The translations under genes were made by a program, and so were the position numbers. A DNA stretch of 64,000 nt from JAKFWF01 sp031374115 (GTDB lineage: Bacteria; Pseudomonadota; Alphaproteobacteria; Rhizobiales; Hyphomicrobiaceae), in contig JANMNO010000106.1 of the NCBI GenBank assembly GCA_031374115.1, positions 62,001-126,000 on the forward strand. The letters are read 5' to 3'. Of the stretch, positions 24,442 to 34,255 are shown in pieces (position 1 is the stretch's first letter; the number at the start of each line of letters is the position of its first letter). The notes under the pieces were generated by a model that saw nothing but the letters and a program-made list of their open reading frames with translations, made no database searches and was not told the origin of the DNA.

Positions 24442-24566
24442 AAATCGATTCAATTTCTCAAAAGCGTAAAATTTGAAGCTATATTCCAATCAATTCTTGA
24501 TGCGCTCTGGATAACTCGTAACGGCTTCGTTTCTCTCGTTGCCGCCAGCCGGGCCTTATCCACGCT

Positions 24567-26294
24567 ATGTCGACAACATTCACACTCGATTGGATTGCAA
24601 GTCAGCTGGACGGGTCGAGTGAGAATACCTCATCTAGCAGACCATCAACGCTTTCCAGTCAGTTTGGTCCCTTGTGGCCGCTCGTCAAGGCAGCGTCGAT
24701 CCTCAGCGATCCAATCGAAGCGGCGCTGCTTGCCGATGTCCTCAGTATGGATGTCACAAGGCTCCATCCATACTTGGCGGACTTGGTGTTGCTCGGCGCC
24801 GCAACCGTCAGCGCGGAACACCACTATTGCATTTGCCCGGTTATCCGGCCGGCCGCCTATGCAGAAATCGCCTCTCGTCAGCGCAAGGTCCTGCATTTAC
24901 GAGCGGCGGAGGCGTTGATCTTGCGTAAGCCAAAGGGGCGCGAAGCGGCGTTCAGGATCGCTCAGCATTTTGAAATGGCAGAGCACGCGCAATCGGCATT
25001 CGACTGGTGGATCAACGCCGCAAGGGAAGCGATCGAAGATGCTGCGCCCGACTTCGCGACGCAATATCTTGAGCGCGCGCTCTCACTTTCATTGGCCTGG
25101 GGCTCCAATATTGCGGCAGAGGGCAAGCTGGTGGCGCTTCGTCTTCTCGGGCCGCTACTGGCGCAACTCAAGGGCAGCGGATCCCATGATGTCGCTGCCG
25201 TCTACACCCACTGCCTGGAAATCGCAGAGGGTCTGCCCGGCTCTGGTTCCCACATCGAATTCGATGTTCTTTGGGGCCTCAATGCCTGCATTCTGGTTCA
25301 CGGCCGGATCGAGACCGCGGGCGAGCTCAGTCAACGCCTGATACACGCGGCGCGTGCAGCCGGCAGCGACAAGCAGCTCCTGCTTGCGACGCGATTGAGG
25401 GGGTTGGCACGATTATTATCTGGCGCCTTGGCGCCGGCGCTGGGCGATTTCCGCGACGTCAAGCAACTTTGCGAGACGACCGACTACACGCCGCTACGCT
25501 TCAGCTACGCGTCCGATCAAAGCGCTATTGCGCGCGCGCACCAGGCTTGGGCAGAAGCAATTGCCGGTGAACTCGATGCCTCGGAAACGTCGCATATGGA
25601 GGCGCTCGAACAGGCCGAGCGATTGGAGCATCCCCATACCAGCGCCCATGTCATGTGCGTTCTTGCGGCACGGGCACAAATGTTGGGCTTGCGGAGCATC
25701 GCAGCTCCACTTGCCAATGCGGCACGCACGGTTGCCCGCAGGCATAAGTTCGCCTATTGGGAGGCTTGGGCAGAAATCATCCTTGGCTGGCATGGCGCAG
25801 TGCGTGCGGTCCAGACCAGCGGTGCACGAATCGACAGAGCCATCCTCGCTTATCGGGAAACCGGGGCTGGACAAGCGCTGCCCTATGCACAGCACCTGCG
25901 TGCCAGCGTCGCCCTTTCAGCTGGCGACTTTGCCACAGCAATTGCGGCGGCGGACGCGGGCCTCGCGTTCTCCGATGCATATGGTGTTTTGCTGTTCAAG
26001 GCGGCGCTCCTTCTGGATAAGGCACAAGCGACCGCGTGCGATGCGGAGCGGCAGTTGCTCATCTCCCTGGCAGCCACGGTGGCGGGCCAACAAGGTGCCG
26101 GTCTTTATGAGATCCGTGCAGCATCAATGCGCAACAACGCTACCGCATGTGACACATTGGCATTATCGAGCAGCCCGGCCTGGTGCCAGAGTCGTGCGGA
26201 CGCTCTAGGCAAAGCTTTTTGCGCTCATGCACAGAAAAATCGATGTGTTCAGAATGGGGTGACACGAGGCGAGCAATCGACCCTAGTTGGCTAG
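24567..26294 (+). CDS. TPR-like protein resembling the C-terminal half of a MalT/adenylate-cyclase-type ATPase
   Basis: This 575-residue helical protein has no P-loop, effector-cyclase or HTH domain that I can see. The N-terminal 130 residues (LWPLVKAASILSDPIEAALLADVLSMDVTRLHPYLADLVLLGA... then RQRKVLHLRAAEALI) resemble the winged-helix region that follows the ATPase in signal-transduction STAND-type proteins. The remainder is a string of TPR-like helices rich in alanine and leucine. It looks like the regulatory half of a STAND ATPase without its nucleotide-binding domain. It follows soxG at 125 bp in the same direction. A regulatory role for the locus is possible but unproven. Confidence 0.6.
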   Translation: MSTTFTLDWIASQLDGSSENTSSSRPSTLSSQFGPLWPLVKAASILSDPIEAALLADVLSMDVTRLHPYLADLVLLGAATVSAEHHYCICPVIRPAAYAEIASRQRKVLHLRAAEALILRKPKGREAAFRIAQHFEMAEHAQSAFDWWINAAREAIEDAAPDFATQYLERALSLSLAWGSNIAAEGKLVALRLLGPLLAQLKGSGSHDVAAVYTHCLEIAEGLPGSGSHIEFDVLWGLNACILVHGRIETAGELSQRLIHAARAAGSDKQLLLATRLRGLARLLSGALAPALGDFRDVKQLCETTDYTPLRFSYASDQSAIARAHQAWAEAIAGELDASETSHMEALEQAERLEHPHTSAHVMCVLAARAQMLGLRSIAAPLANAARTVARRHKFAYWEAWAEIILGWHGAVRAVQTSGARIDRAILAYRETGAGQALPYAQHLRASVALSAGDFATAIAAADAGLAFSDAYGVLLFKAALLLDKAQATACDAERQLLISLAATVAGQQGAGLYEIRAASMRNNATACDTLALSSSPAWCQSRADALGKAFCAHAQKNRCVQNGVTRGEQSTLVG

Positions 26295-26603
26295 AAAAGC
26301 GTTTTGCTCAAGTGGGTTGCATCGTATAATTTGCCACACCACTGTTCTACTCAACGGACGTACTTCTGCCAGAACCTCGAGAGATAATGATGTCTCGTGC
26401 TTTTTATGTGAGTGCGAGTCCTACAAGCAACCGCCGTTCACGCGAATGAAGGTATGATAGACTCAGTTGGGAACATGAGATCCAAGCAGGCGACCAGTGC
26501 GGTGCTGTAAGGAACCGCCACCGACACTGATCGATTTGCTGATGTGAACGAGGCCGGGGAGGCTCCGGTCGTGTGGACAGACGATCAAGCGACGAGGCCG
26601 AAC
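26295..26603. other. Intergenic region before prkA
   Basis: About 300 bp upstream of prkA. A perfect TATAAT box at 26325-26330 has only weak -35 candidates (TTTTGC at 17 bp, TTGCTC at 15 bp), so a promoter here is tentative. The long leader (about 270 bp to the start codon) shows no recognised RNA element. There are no convincing genes. Confidence 0.35.
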
Positions 26604-28550
26604 ATGACGTCACAAGACGAGATTTTCGAGGTCTTCACGCGTAGTTACGATCGGCAAAAGCAAACCGAGTTTGCGCTGAAGCAATATCTCGAAAACTGCC
26701 GGGCCGACCCGCTACTCTACGCGAGTACTGCTGAACGTATGATGGCGGCAATCGGCGAGCCGGAGTTCATCGATAGCTCGAAGGATCCCAGAATCAGCCG
26801 GATCTTTTTGAATCGAACCGTGAAGGTGTATCCAGCCTTCAAGGATTTCTACGGGCTCGAAGAGACGATCGAGCGCATTGTCGGCTTCTTCCGTCATGCG
26901 GCCCAAGGGCTCGAAGAACGCAAACAGATCCTCTATTTGCTCGGCCCCGTCGGTGGTGGCAAATCCTCGCTTGCCGAGCGGTTGAAAGAGCTTATGGAGC
27001 AGCGCCCCGTCTACGTTCTGAAGGCGGGCGACGAGGTAAGTCCGATTTTCGAGAGCCCGCTGGGGCTGTTCGATCCGAACACGATGGGCGCTGCGCTCGA
27101 GGAAAAGTACGGCATTCCGAAGCGCAAGCTGACCGGTCGCATGAGCCCATGGGCTGTGAAGCGGCTCGATGAGTTCGGCGGCGATATCTCCAAATTTTCG
27201 GTGGTGCGTCTGAACCCGTCGCGGTTGCGCCAAGTGTGCGTTTCCAAGACCGAGCCTGGCGACGACAACAACCAGGATATCTCGGCGTTGGTCGGCAAGG
27301 TCGACATCCGCAAGCTCGAATTCCACGGGCAAAGCGACGCCGACGCTTATTCCTACTCGGGCGGCCTCAACCGCACGACGCAGGGTATGCTGGAATTCGT
27401 CGAAATGTTCAAAGCGCCGATCAAGATGCTGCATCCGCTGCTGACGGCGACCCAGGACGGGACTTACGTCGGCACCGAGAACGTGGGCGCGTTGCCCTAT
27501 CAAGGGGTGATCATCGCGCATTCGAACGAGAGCGAGTGGCAAACATTCAGGGCCAACAAGAACAACGAAGCGTTTTTGGATCGGATCTGCGTAATCCAAG
27601 TGCCATACTGCCTGCGTGTGTCGGAGGAGCAGAAGATTTACGAAAAGCTGCTGTCGACTTCGGAAGTGGCCAAGGCCCCGTGTGCGCCCGGCACCTTGCA
27701 GATGCTGGCTCAGTTCTCAGTGCTGACACGGTTGAAAGAGCACGAGAATTCCAGCTTGTACTCGAAGATGCGGGTGTACGACGGCGAAACGTTGAAGGAC
27801 ACCGATCCGCACGCCAAGACTATACAGGAATACCGGGATGCCGGCGGCATCAACGAAGGCATGGACGGTACGTCGACGCGCTTCGCCTACAAGGTGCTGT
27901 CTGAGACCTTTAATTTCGACACCCATGAAGTGGCGGCCGATCCGGTGCACTTGATGTTCGTCATGGAGCAATCGGTGCGGCGCGAACAGCTTCCGGAAGA
28001 TCGCGAGGACCGATACATCGAGTTCATAAAGGAGGAGCTTGCCCCCCGCTATGCCGATTTCATCGGCAACGAGGTGCAGAAAGCCTACCTGGAAAGCTAC
28101 TCGGAGTTCGGACAAAACCTATTCGACCGGTACGTGTCGTATGCCGATGCCTGGATCGAAGATCAGGACTTCAAAGATCCCGATACCGGCAACCTCATGA
28201 ACCGGCAGGTGCTCGATCAGGAACTATCGAAGATCGAGAAGCCCGCCGGGATCGCCAACCCCAAGGACTTCCGCTACGAAGTCGTCAAGTTCTCGCTGCG
28301 CGCGCGCGCTCGCAACGGCGGCAAGAACCCGAGCTGGACCTCGTACGAAAAGATCCGCGAGGTTATCGAGAAACGGATGTTCAGTCAGGTCGAGGATTTG
28401 CTGCCGGTCATCTCGTTCGGCGCAAAGAAAGACGGTGACACCGAAAAGAAGCACGAGGAGTTCGTGACGCGCATGGTCACGCGCGGTTATACACCGCGGC
28501 AAGTTCGCCGTCTCGTCGAGTGGTACATGCGGGTGAAGAAGGCGGGTTGA
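26604..28550 (+). CDS. prkA: PrkA family AAA+ serine protein kinase
   Basis: This 648-residue protein, called from ATG 26604 (an upstream in-frame start at 26544 is less likely), has the PrkA AAA domain. That domain includes ILYLLGPVGGGKSSLAERLKELM (Walker A at 114-121) and QGMLEFVEMFKAPIKMLHPLLTATQDGTY. Further on are VIIAHSNESEW and the C-terminal kinase-like domain ending MVTRGYTPRQVRRLVEWYMRVKK. PrkA, with DUF444 (YeaH) and SpoVR (YcgB) proteins, forms a conserved operon induced on nitrogen starvation or stress in enterobacteria and widespread in proteobacteria. All three genes are here in the standard order. Confidence 0.95.
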   Translation: MTSQDEIFEVFTRSYDRQKQTEFALKQYLENCRADPLLYASTAERMMAAIGEPEFIDSSKDPRISRIFLNRTVKVYPAFKDFYGLEETIERIVGFFRHAAQGLEERKQILYLLGPVGGGKSSLAERLKELMEQRPVYVLKAGDEVSPIFESPLGLFDPNTMGAALEEKYGIPKRKLTGRMSPWAVKRLDEFGGDISKFSVVRLNPSRLRQVCVSKTEPGDDNNQDISALVGKVDIRKLEFHGQSDADAYSYSGGLNRTTQGMLEFVEMFKAPIKMLHPLLTATQDGTYVGTENVGALPYQGVIIAHSNESEWQTFRANKNNEAFLDRICVIQVPYCLRVSEEQKIYEKLLSTSEVAKAPCAPGTLQMLAQFSVLTRLKEHENSSLYSKMRVYDGETLKDTDPHAKTIQEYRDAGGINEGMDGTSTRFAYKVLSETFNFDTHEVAADPVHLMFVMEQSVRREQLPEDREDRYIEFIKEELAPRYADFIGNEVQKAYLESYSEFGQNLFDRYVSYADAWIEDQDFKDPDTGNLMNRQVLDQELSKIEKPAGIANPKDFRYEVVKFSLRARARNGGKNPSWTSYEKIREVIEKRMFSQVEDLLPVISFGAKKDGDTEKKHEEFVTRMVTRGYTPRQVRRLVEWYMRVKKAG

Positions 28551-28632
28551 GGCACGCGTTCCGGCGGCCGGCTAGATAAGTACCGTGCCGTGCGGCCGGC
28601 TCCCCGTATGGGAAGTCGCCGGCACCGCTAGA

Positions 28633-29946
28633 ATGGAGCGCACGCGACTTATGGACATCGTCGATCGCCGCCTCAATCCGAAGGCCAAGAGCCTTGGTAA
28701 CCGGCAACGCTTCCTTCGCCGCGCAAAAGGCGAAATCAGGGACGCGGTGCGCGAAGCAATCAAGAAACGCCGGATTGCCGAAGTCGAAGGCGGCGAAAAT
28801 GTCCGCATCCGCTCGAAAAGCTTACGCGAGCCGTCGTTCGGCCTAGGCCAGGGTGCCGGACAACGTGATTTCGTGTTGCCGGGCAATCGCCAGTATTCCG
28901 TGGGAGACGTGATCCGCAAACCAGAAGGCGGCGGCGGCTCCGGCTCCAAGGGTAGCCCCGATGGATCGGGCGAAGACGACTTTGTGTTTAATCTCAGTCG
29001 CGATGAATTCCTCGACATCTTCTTCGAAGACTTGAAGCTGCCCAATCTGGTCAAGGCTAAATTGAAGGACATGCGCGCGCCGCAACCAATCCGGGCAGGG
29101 CACACGACCGATGGGCCACCGGCGCGGTTGAACCATACGCGTACGATGCGCAAGAGCATGGCAAGGCGGATCGCGCTGCATCGTCCGCGGGTCAAAGAGT
29201 TGGAAGAACTGGAAGCCGAGATCGCGCTGCACGAAGCGCGCGACCCGCGTGACGACGCTCACATTACAGCCTTGAAGGCACGCCTGGCGCGGCTTGCTTA
29301 CCTGCGCAAGGTCGTCGCCTACATCGACCCGCTCGACTTGCAGTATAACCGCTTTGAGCGCCGCCCGAAGCCTAAAACGCAAGCCGTAATGTTCTGCTTG
29401 ATGGACGTTTCGGCCTCGATGACCGAGCCGCTCAAGGATCTGGCCAAGCGCTTCTTCATGCTGCTTCACCTGTTTCTCACGCGCCACTATGCCGAAGTCG
29501 ATGTCGTATTCATCAGGCACACGACCGAGGCGCAGGAAGTCGACGAGGAAACTTTTTTCAAGGCGACGGAGACGGGCGGCACAATCATATCCACCGCGCT
29601 CGACGAGATGATGAAGATCGTTAAGGATCGCTACTCACCATCGGACTGGAATATCTACGCGGCGCAAGCGTCCGATGGTCACAACTTTGACGACGATATG
29701 GAAAAGTGTTTGCAACTGCTCGAAGGTGAGATCCTACCGTGCACCCAATATTACGCCTATATTGAAGTTGGCCAAGAGGACGGGATGCAAAGCATGTCTA
29801 GCGTCGCGTGGTCAGGCTACGAGGAAGTCGCCGAACGCAACGACCACTTTGCAATGCGCCGCGCATCTTCGCCGTCAGACATTTATCCGGTGTTTCGCGA
29901 GCTGTTCGCCACCTCAGATATGCGTGGCCAAGGAGCCCGTTCATGA
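28633..29946 (+). CDS. yeaH: DUF444 / YeaH family protein (VWA-like)
   Basis: This 437-residue protein, called from ATG 28633, begins MERTRLMDIVDRRLNPKAKSLGNRQRFLRRAKGEIRDAV. A glycine/serine-rich linker follows, then TRTMRKSMARRIALHRP. The MIDAS-like AVMFCLMDVSASMTEPLKDLAKRFFMLLHLFL is followed by EVDVVFIRHTTEAQEVDEETFF, all typical of DUF444. The vWA fold suggests an adaptor for the PrkA kinase. It lies 83 bp after prkA, and its stop overlaps the spoVR start (ATGA). A second in-frame start at 28651 (MDIVDRR) is possible. Confidence 0.93.
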   Translation: MERTRLMDIVDRRLNPKAKSLGNRQRFLRRAKGEIRDAVREAIKKRRIAEVEGGENVRIRSKSLREPSFGLGQGAGQRDFVLPGNRQYSVGDVIRKPEGGGGSGSKGSPDGSGEDDFVFNLSRDEFLDIFFEDLKLPNLVKAKLKDMRAPQPIRAGHTTDGPPARLNHTRTMRKSMARRIALHRPRVKELEELEAEIALHEARDPRDDAHITALKARLARLAYLRKVVAYIDPLDLQYNRFERRPKPKTQAVMFCLMDVSASMTEPLKDLAKRFFMLLHLFLTRHYAEVDVVFIRHTTEAQEVDEETFFKATETGGTIISTALDEMMKIVKDRYSPSDWNIYAAQASDGHNFDDDMEKCLQLLEGEILPCTQYYAYIEVGQEDGMQSMSSVAWSGYEEVAERNDHFAMRRASSPSDIYPVFRELFATSDMRGQGARS

Positions 29947-31502
29947 ACGCTCCATTTCGGACTATAGCGCCCGGCGTCGAGCCGCTGTTCAAGGGCGCGG
30001 AATGGGATTTCGATCTCGTAAAAAAAACATATGACGCGATCGAGAAGATCGGCGTCGGCGAAATGGGCCTCGACATCTACCCGAATCAGATCGAAGTGAT
30101 CACCGCCGAGCAGATGCTGGATGCCTACGCCTCCATCGGCATGCCGAACATGTACCGTCACTGGTCTTTCGGGAAGCACTTCGCGCGCGAGGAGGGCATG
30201 TATCGCAAGGGCGGAAGGGCGCTTGCGTACGAACTTGTGATCAATTCCAACCCCTGCATCAATTACATCATGGAAGAAAACACCATGACGATGCAGACCC
30301 TGGTGATGGCCCATGCCGCGATGGGGCATAACCACTTTTTCAAGAACAACTACCTGTTCAAGCAATGGACCGACGCGACTTCGATCCTCGATTATCTTGC
30401 GTTCGCCAAGGAGTACGTCGCCGAATGCGAGGAGCGCTACGGCGTCGAGGCGGTAGAGGCGGTACTCGACAGCGCGCACGCTTTGATGAACCAGGGTATC
30501 TCCCGGCACCCGGCGAAGCGATCGTCGGTATCGCAGCAACGCGATAAAGCGACCAAGCGGCGCGAGCACGAGGAAGCAACCTACAACGAGATCTGGCGCA
30601 CCGTCCCACGCTCCGCGTTGCCGAAGCTGCAACCGGATGCCGACAGCAAGGCGTTGGCACAAGAGAGCGAAACGCTAGGGTTGCCGCAGGAAAACTTGCT
30701 TTACTTCCTTGAGAAGCATGCGCCGAAACTGGAAGATTGGCAGCGCGAACTGCTGCGCATCGTCCGCATGCTGGCGCAGTACTTCTACCCGCAGCGCCAG
30801 ACCAAGGTCATGAACGAAGGTTGCGCCACGTGGGTGCACTACGAGATCATGAACCGCATGTACGACCGGGGACAACTGACCGAAGGCTCAATGCTGGAGT
30901 TCATGCATTCGCATTCGTCGGTGGTGTTTCAGCCGAAATTCGAGGACAAATTTTACAACGGCATGAACCCTTATGCGCTAGGCTTTGCAATGATGCAGGA
31001 CGTCAAGCGAATTTGCGAAGAACCGACAAGTGAAGACCTGGAATGGTTCCCCGATTTCGCCGGCAATAACGATACGCTTGGCACCTTGAAAGATGCGTGG
31101 GCGAACTTCCGCGACGACAGCTTCATTCTGCAATACCTTTCGCCGAAACTGATGCGTGACTTCCGCTTCTTCGCGCTGCACGACAATTCCGCATTTCCAG
31201 TCGTCGAGGTGAAGGCGATCCACGACGAGAAGGGTTATCGCAACGTGCGCAAGATGCTCGCCGCGCAATACGATACCTCGGCGCGCGATCCCGACATCCA
31301 GGTGGTGAATGCCGACCTGTCTGGCGGACGCCGCCTCACCTTGCAGCATCGGGTGCGCAACAACATTCCCCTCGATCAGGATACGTGCGAGCGCACACTG
31401 CAGCACGTTGCCCATTTGTGGGGCTATCGCGTGAAACTCGTCGAAGTGTACGCCGAGACTGGCAAGACCGTGAAAGAGCACGAGACGTTGCCGCTGCCAT
31501 AA
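29943..31502 (+). CDS. spoVR: SpoVR family protein
   Basis: This 519-residue SpoVR-like protein (ycgB homologue) begins MNAPFRTIAPGVEPLFKGAEWDFDLV. It contains VINSNPCINYIMEENTMTMQTLVMAHAAMGHNHFFKNNYLF, NEGCATWVHYEIMNRMYDRG, and the C-terminal LAAQYDTSARDPDIQVVNADLSGGRRLTLQHRVRNNIPLD. These conserved blocks, rich in histidine and acidic residues, suggest a metalloprotein of unknown activity. The ATGA overlap with the DUF444 gene places it in the prkA operon. The ATG at 29943 was chosen because the frame upstream (to 29808) is DUF444 coding sequence in another frame. Confidence 0.93.
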   Translation: MNAPFRTIAPGVEPLFKGAEWDFDLVKKTYDAIEKIGVGEMGLDIYPNQIEVITAEQMLDAYASIGMPNMYRHWSFGKHFAREEGMYRKGGRALAYELVINSNPCINYIMEENTMTMQTLVMAHAAMGHNHFFKNNYLFKQWTDATSILDYLAFAKEYVAECEERYGVEAVEAVLDSAHALMNQGISRHPAKRSSVSQQRDKATKRREHEEATYNEIWRTVPRSALPKLQPDADSKALAQESETLGLPQENLLYFLEKHAPKLEDWQRELLRIVRMLAQYFYPQRQTKVMNEGCATWVHYEIMNRMYDRGQLTEGSMLEFMHSHSSVVFQPKFEDKFYNGMNPYALGFAMMQDVKRICEEPTSEDLEWFPDFAGNNDTLGTLKDAWANFRDDSFILQYLSPKLMRDFRFFALHDNSAFPVVEVKAIHDEKGYRNVRKMLAAQYDTSARDPDIQVVNADLSGGRRLTLQHRVRNNIPLDQDTCERTLQHVAHLWGYRVKLVEVYAETGKTVKEHETLPLP

Positions 31503-31506
31503 CGCG

Positions 31507-33126
31507 TCACGGCCCGATGTTCCAGCCATTGTCCTGAGCTAAGTGCAGCATCGTGCGTTCTGCCAGTGCCGTGATCGTCAGCAGCGGATTAACGCCGAGA
31601 GAGCGCGGAATGATGGATCCATCGACCACGTAAAGCCCCTTGTGCACCTCGTTCGATCCTAGTTTCGAGAACACCTCGCCCTTGTGACTGACGACGCCGT
31701 CCGACGCGTCCCGACCCACGCCAACGCCACCGAGTGGATGTGCAGTTGCCGGTTGATGCCCCATGATCGTGCCAGCCAGCGGGTTCTTCACGTAAGAACC
31801 GCCGACGCTCGTGACCAAGCGGCCCAACATGTCGTCGAGTCGTCGATAGACTGGTTCATCCTTGGCATCGGGCCAGCTCAGCACCAGCCGATCGCCGTCG
31901 AGCGCGAAACGGCCGGAAGCTGAATCGTGACTGACCGCAAAGAAAGTCTGCAGGCTGGCGAACGGGCCTTTGTAAACGCCCGACACGAGGCTCTGCAAGG
32001 CACCCAGGAGCCGGCCATTGGGAAGGAACATGACCGGTAAGGCGGATGCCAATGCCGACGGCACGACACCCTCCTGGATGCAAAGCTCCATCGACAGATC
32101 GAGCGGATCGCGAACTTCGAGCTGTCCTGAAACGCTGGCTCCGATCGGCGCCATCTCGAGCTTGGCGGGGAAACCGACGCCGATCCCGTTGACTGGGATC
32201 TTCGCGCCGTAACCGAAAGCGATGATATCCCCGTTGGCAGAGAACCTCTGGCCCAACGTATCGGACACCGTCAATCCAAGGTCGCGCGAGCGAAGCAATA
32301 TCTCCGTCGTCCCGAGCGTTCCTGCGGACAAGATCACCATGGCGGCACTGACGACGAGTTCACCTGCAGTGTCATCGTTTCGCGCCACGTGCACGAGCCA
32401 TGAGCCATCGGCGGCGCGGCTCACATGACGCACTTTGGCGTGCGTGAAGATTTCCGCACCGTGATTGCGCGCGTCCGGCAAATAGGTGAGCGCAATGGTG
32501 TTCTTGGCGCCGACATTGCAGCCCCCGCAACAATCGCCGCAACGGGTGCAGGCTGGTTGATGCACGCCAGCGGAGTTGACGGTATCCCCGAAGCTGACGG
32601 CGACCCGTGGCGCGACCGGTTCCAAGCCGAGTGCTTCGCTGGCCTTGGCAAGTGCTTGGAATTTCGTATGCACCGCCGCATGCGGATCCCGCGCCGGCCG
32701 CAGCCAGTGTTCGGCGCGACGGAAGCCTTCCTCCAGCAATCCGTCCTGCACGATCGGGCCGGGCCATGCCGGATCTGCAAATACGCGCGCATCGGGCTGC
32801 AGCGCCACGCCCGCGTTGACCAGCGAGCCTCCGCCTAGACCGCAACCGACGAGGATGTGCATATCGTCGCCTAACCGCACGTCGTAAAGCGCTGTCGCGG
32901 AGCCGGTGCGGACGCGCTTGCCCGTTACCTGCATTTCGCCCCGCAACTCCGGGAATTTGGACGGGAAGGTGCCGGTTGGAAACTCGCGGCCACGTTCGAG
33001 AACTGCAACTTTCTTTCCCGCCCGCGATAAACGCGACGCGGACACCCCGCCGCCGTATCCCGAGCCGATGACGATCACGTCATAACGAGACTTTATGACG
33101 TCGAGCGAGCGAGCGAGAGGTTTCAT
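31507..33126 (-). CDS. GMC-type oxidoreductase, cholesterol-oxidase-like
   Basis: This 539-residue FAD enzyme has an N-terminal dinucleotide motif YDVIVIGSGYGGGVSASRLSRAGKKVAVLERG (GSGYGG at 21-26). LVGCGLGGGSLVNAG follows, and the C-terminal GVNPLLTITALAERT is typical of the family. A cysteine-rich segment CTRCGDCCGGCNVGAKNT (Cys193, 196, 199, 200, 203) resembles a ferredoxin motif and also occurs in related cholesterol-oxidase-like GMC proteins. The start ATG at 33126 follows AAGGAAG; the frame extends further to 33162. The substrate is unknown but is probably a steroid or other alcohol. It converges on spoVR with a 4-bp gap. Confidence 0.85.
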   Translation of the reverse strand: MKPLARSLDVIKSRYDVIVIGSGYGGGVSASRLSRAGKKVAVLERGREFPTGTFPSKFPELRGEMQVTGKRVRTGSATALYDVRLGDDMHILVGCGLGGGSLVNAGVALQPDARVFADPAWPGPIVQDGLLEEGFRRAEHWLRPARDPHAAVHTKFQALAKASEALGLEPVAPRVAVSFGDTVNSAGVHQPACTRCGDCCGGCNVGAKNTIALTYLPDARNHGAEIFTHAKVRHVSRAADGSWLVHVARNDDTAGELVVSAAMVILSAGTLGTTEILLRSRDLGLTVSDTLGQRFSANGDIIAFGYGAKIPVNGIGVGFPAKLEMAPIGASVSGQLEVRDPLDLSMELCIQEGVVPSALASALPVMFLPNGRLLGALQSLVSGVYKGPFASLQTFFAVSHDSASGRFALDGDRLVLSWPDAKDEPVYRRLDDMLGRLVTSVGGSYVKNPLAGTIMGHQPATAHPLGGVGVGRDASDGVVSHKGEVFSKLGSNEVHKGLYVVDGSIIPRSLGVNPLLTITALAERTMLHLAQDNGWNIGP

Positions 33127-33211
33127 GATGAGACTTCCTTTGGTCGCTCGCACATCATGCACTGATTCCAGCCGCGATGCCGATGACCGCCGACGTCGGC
33201 GACGCGGATCC

Positions 33212-34201
33212 TCAACGAAATTTCACTGGAAATTTGTAGATCAACTGCGTGACTTGTGAACCGGACGGCGGCAAAGGAAACTGGGTGGTGCGCACCGCGT
33301 TGAGCGCGGCATCATCGAGCCGCCAATTTCCGCTCGACGATAGTACGCGGGCGAATGCCAGCGATCCGTCAAGGCCAAGTGCAAAAGTGATCACGACTTC
33401 GCCCCGATATCCGGCACCAGGAGGCGGCTTCGGTGGATTTTTCGCCACCGCAGATTGCACGCGCCGAGCATAAGCCGCGATTTCGCCAGCACGAGCAATC
33501 GCTGCCGATTGCTTCGCCACCTCAACTGGGGATTGACCTCGCTGAAAGACACCGCCGATCTGCTGGGCCATCGCATCGTCATTCGCAACACTCGGGTTCG
33601 AGACTTCCAGCGGCTGTGCGGTGACTTTCACTTCTTCTGGCTTTTCGGGCCCCTCGACTGGCTGCTCCGCCGGAGCTGGCGCGATCACGATCGACGGCTG
33701 GTCCGGGACGGGCGGCTCAGGCTTGATGATTATATTCGGGATGACGAGATCGGCCACCTCCGCCTTGGCTGCCGCTTCCGGCGCACGCTCCATTTTTTGA
33801 TCAGGCATGTTCAGCGTTGCCGCGCGTTCTTTTTCGTTGCCCTCGCGATCGTCCAGGCGTTTGTCGACCGGTGATGCGGCGGCAGTCGCCTGCGTTGCCG
33901 CGGCGACTTCGATTGCCGACGCAGACACGACATCGACGCTGATCGCATCAAGTTCGGTGCCGCCGCCGCCGAGGGTCGTGTCGGAGAAAGGGTAGGCGAA
34001 CGCGGCAAAGACGCCAGCGTGAAGCAAGAACGCCACCGCAACACTCCAGCGCCAGGCGCGCCGATCATCGATGCGAGCAATTGGTTCTATGTGAGGTACG
34101 TGCGCGTCGAGCGCGACGTCGCTTGGCGCAGCGCGTGAGGCCGCGTCGGCAATGGGATCGTCGATGTCAGGCGCGGCTACCATCCAAGCCTCATGCCGCA
34201 C
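33212..34201 (-). CDS. TonB-like energy transducer
   Basis: This 329-residue protein has a short cytoplasmic N-terminus, one membrane segment (about 51-70, WSVAVAFLLHAGVFAAFAYPF), a long proline/alanine/valine-rich periplasmic linker and a C-terminal TonB domain: VVITFALGLDGSLAFARVLSSSGNWRLDDAALNAVRTTQFPLPP. The YxGxV-type contact region and the final beta strand (QLIYKFPVKFR) are visible. It would transmit proton-motive force to outer-membrane receptors or serve as a dedicated partner. No ExbB or ExbD gene is next to it. It is divergent from nothing close and sits in a minus-strand run. Confidence 0.85.
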   Translation of the reverse strand: MRHEAWMVAAPDIDDPIADAASRAAPSDVALDAHVPHIEPIARIDDRRAWRWSVAVAFLLHAGVFAAFAYPFSDTTLGGGGTELDAISVDVVSASAIEVAAATQATAAASPVDKRLDDREGNEKERAATLNMPDQKMERAPEAAAKAEVADLVIPNIIIKPEPPVPDQPSIVIAPAPAEQPVEGPEKPEEVKVTAQPLEVSNPSVANDDAMAQQIGGVFQRGQSPVEVAKQSAAIARAGEIAAYARRVQSAVAKNPPKPPPGAGYRGEVVITFALGLDGSLAFARVLSSSGNWRLDDAALNAVRTTQFPLPPSGSQVTQLIYKFPVKFR

Positions 34202-34255
34202 CTGCCAAAGGCGGTCAACCTGCCAAACCGCGCAAAGCTTCGGCCAGATGATCGC

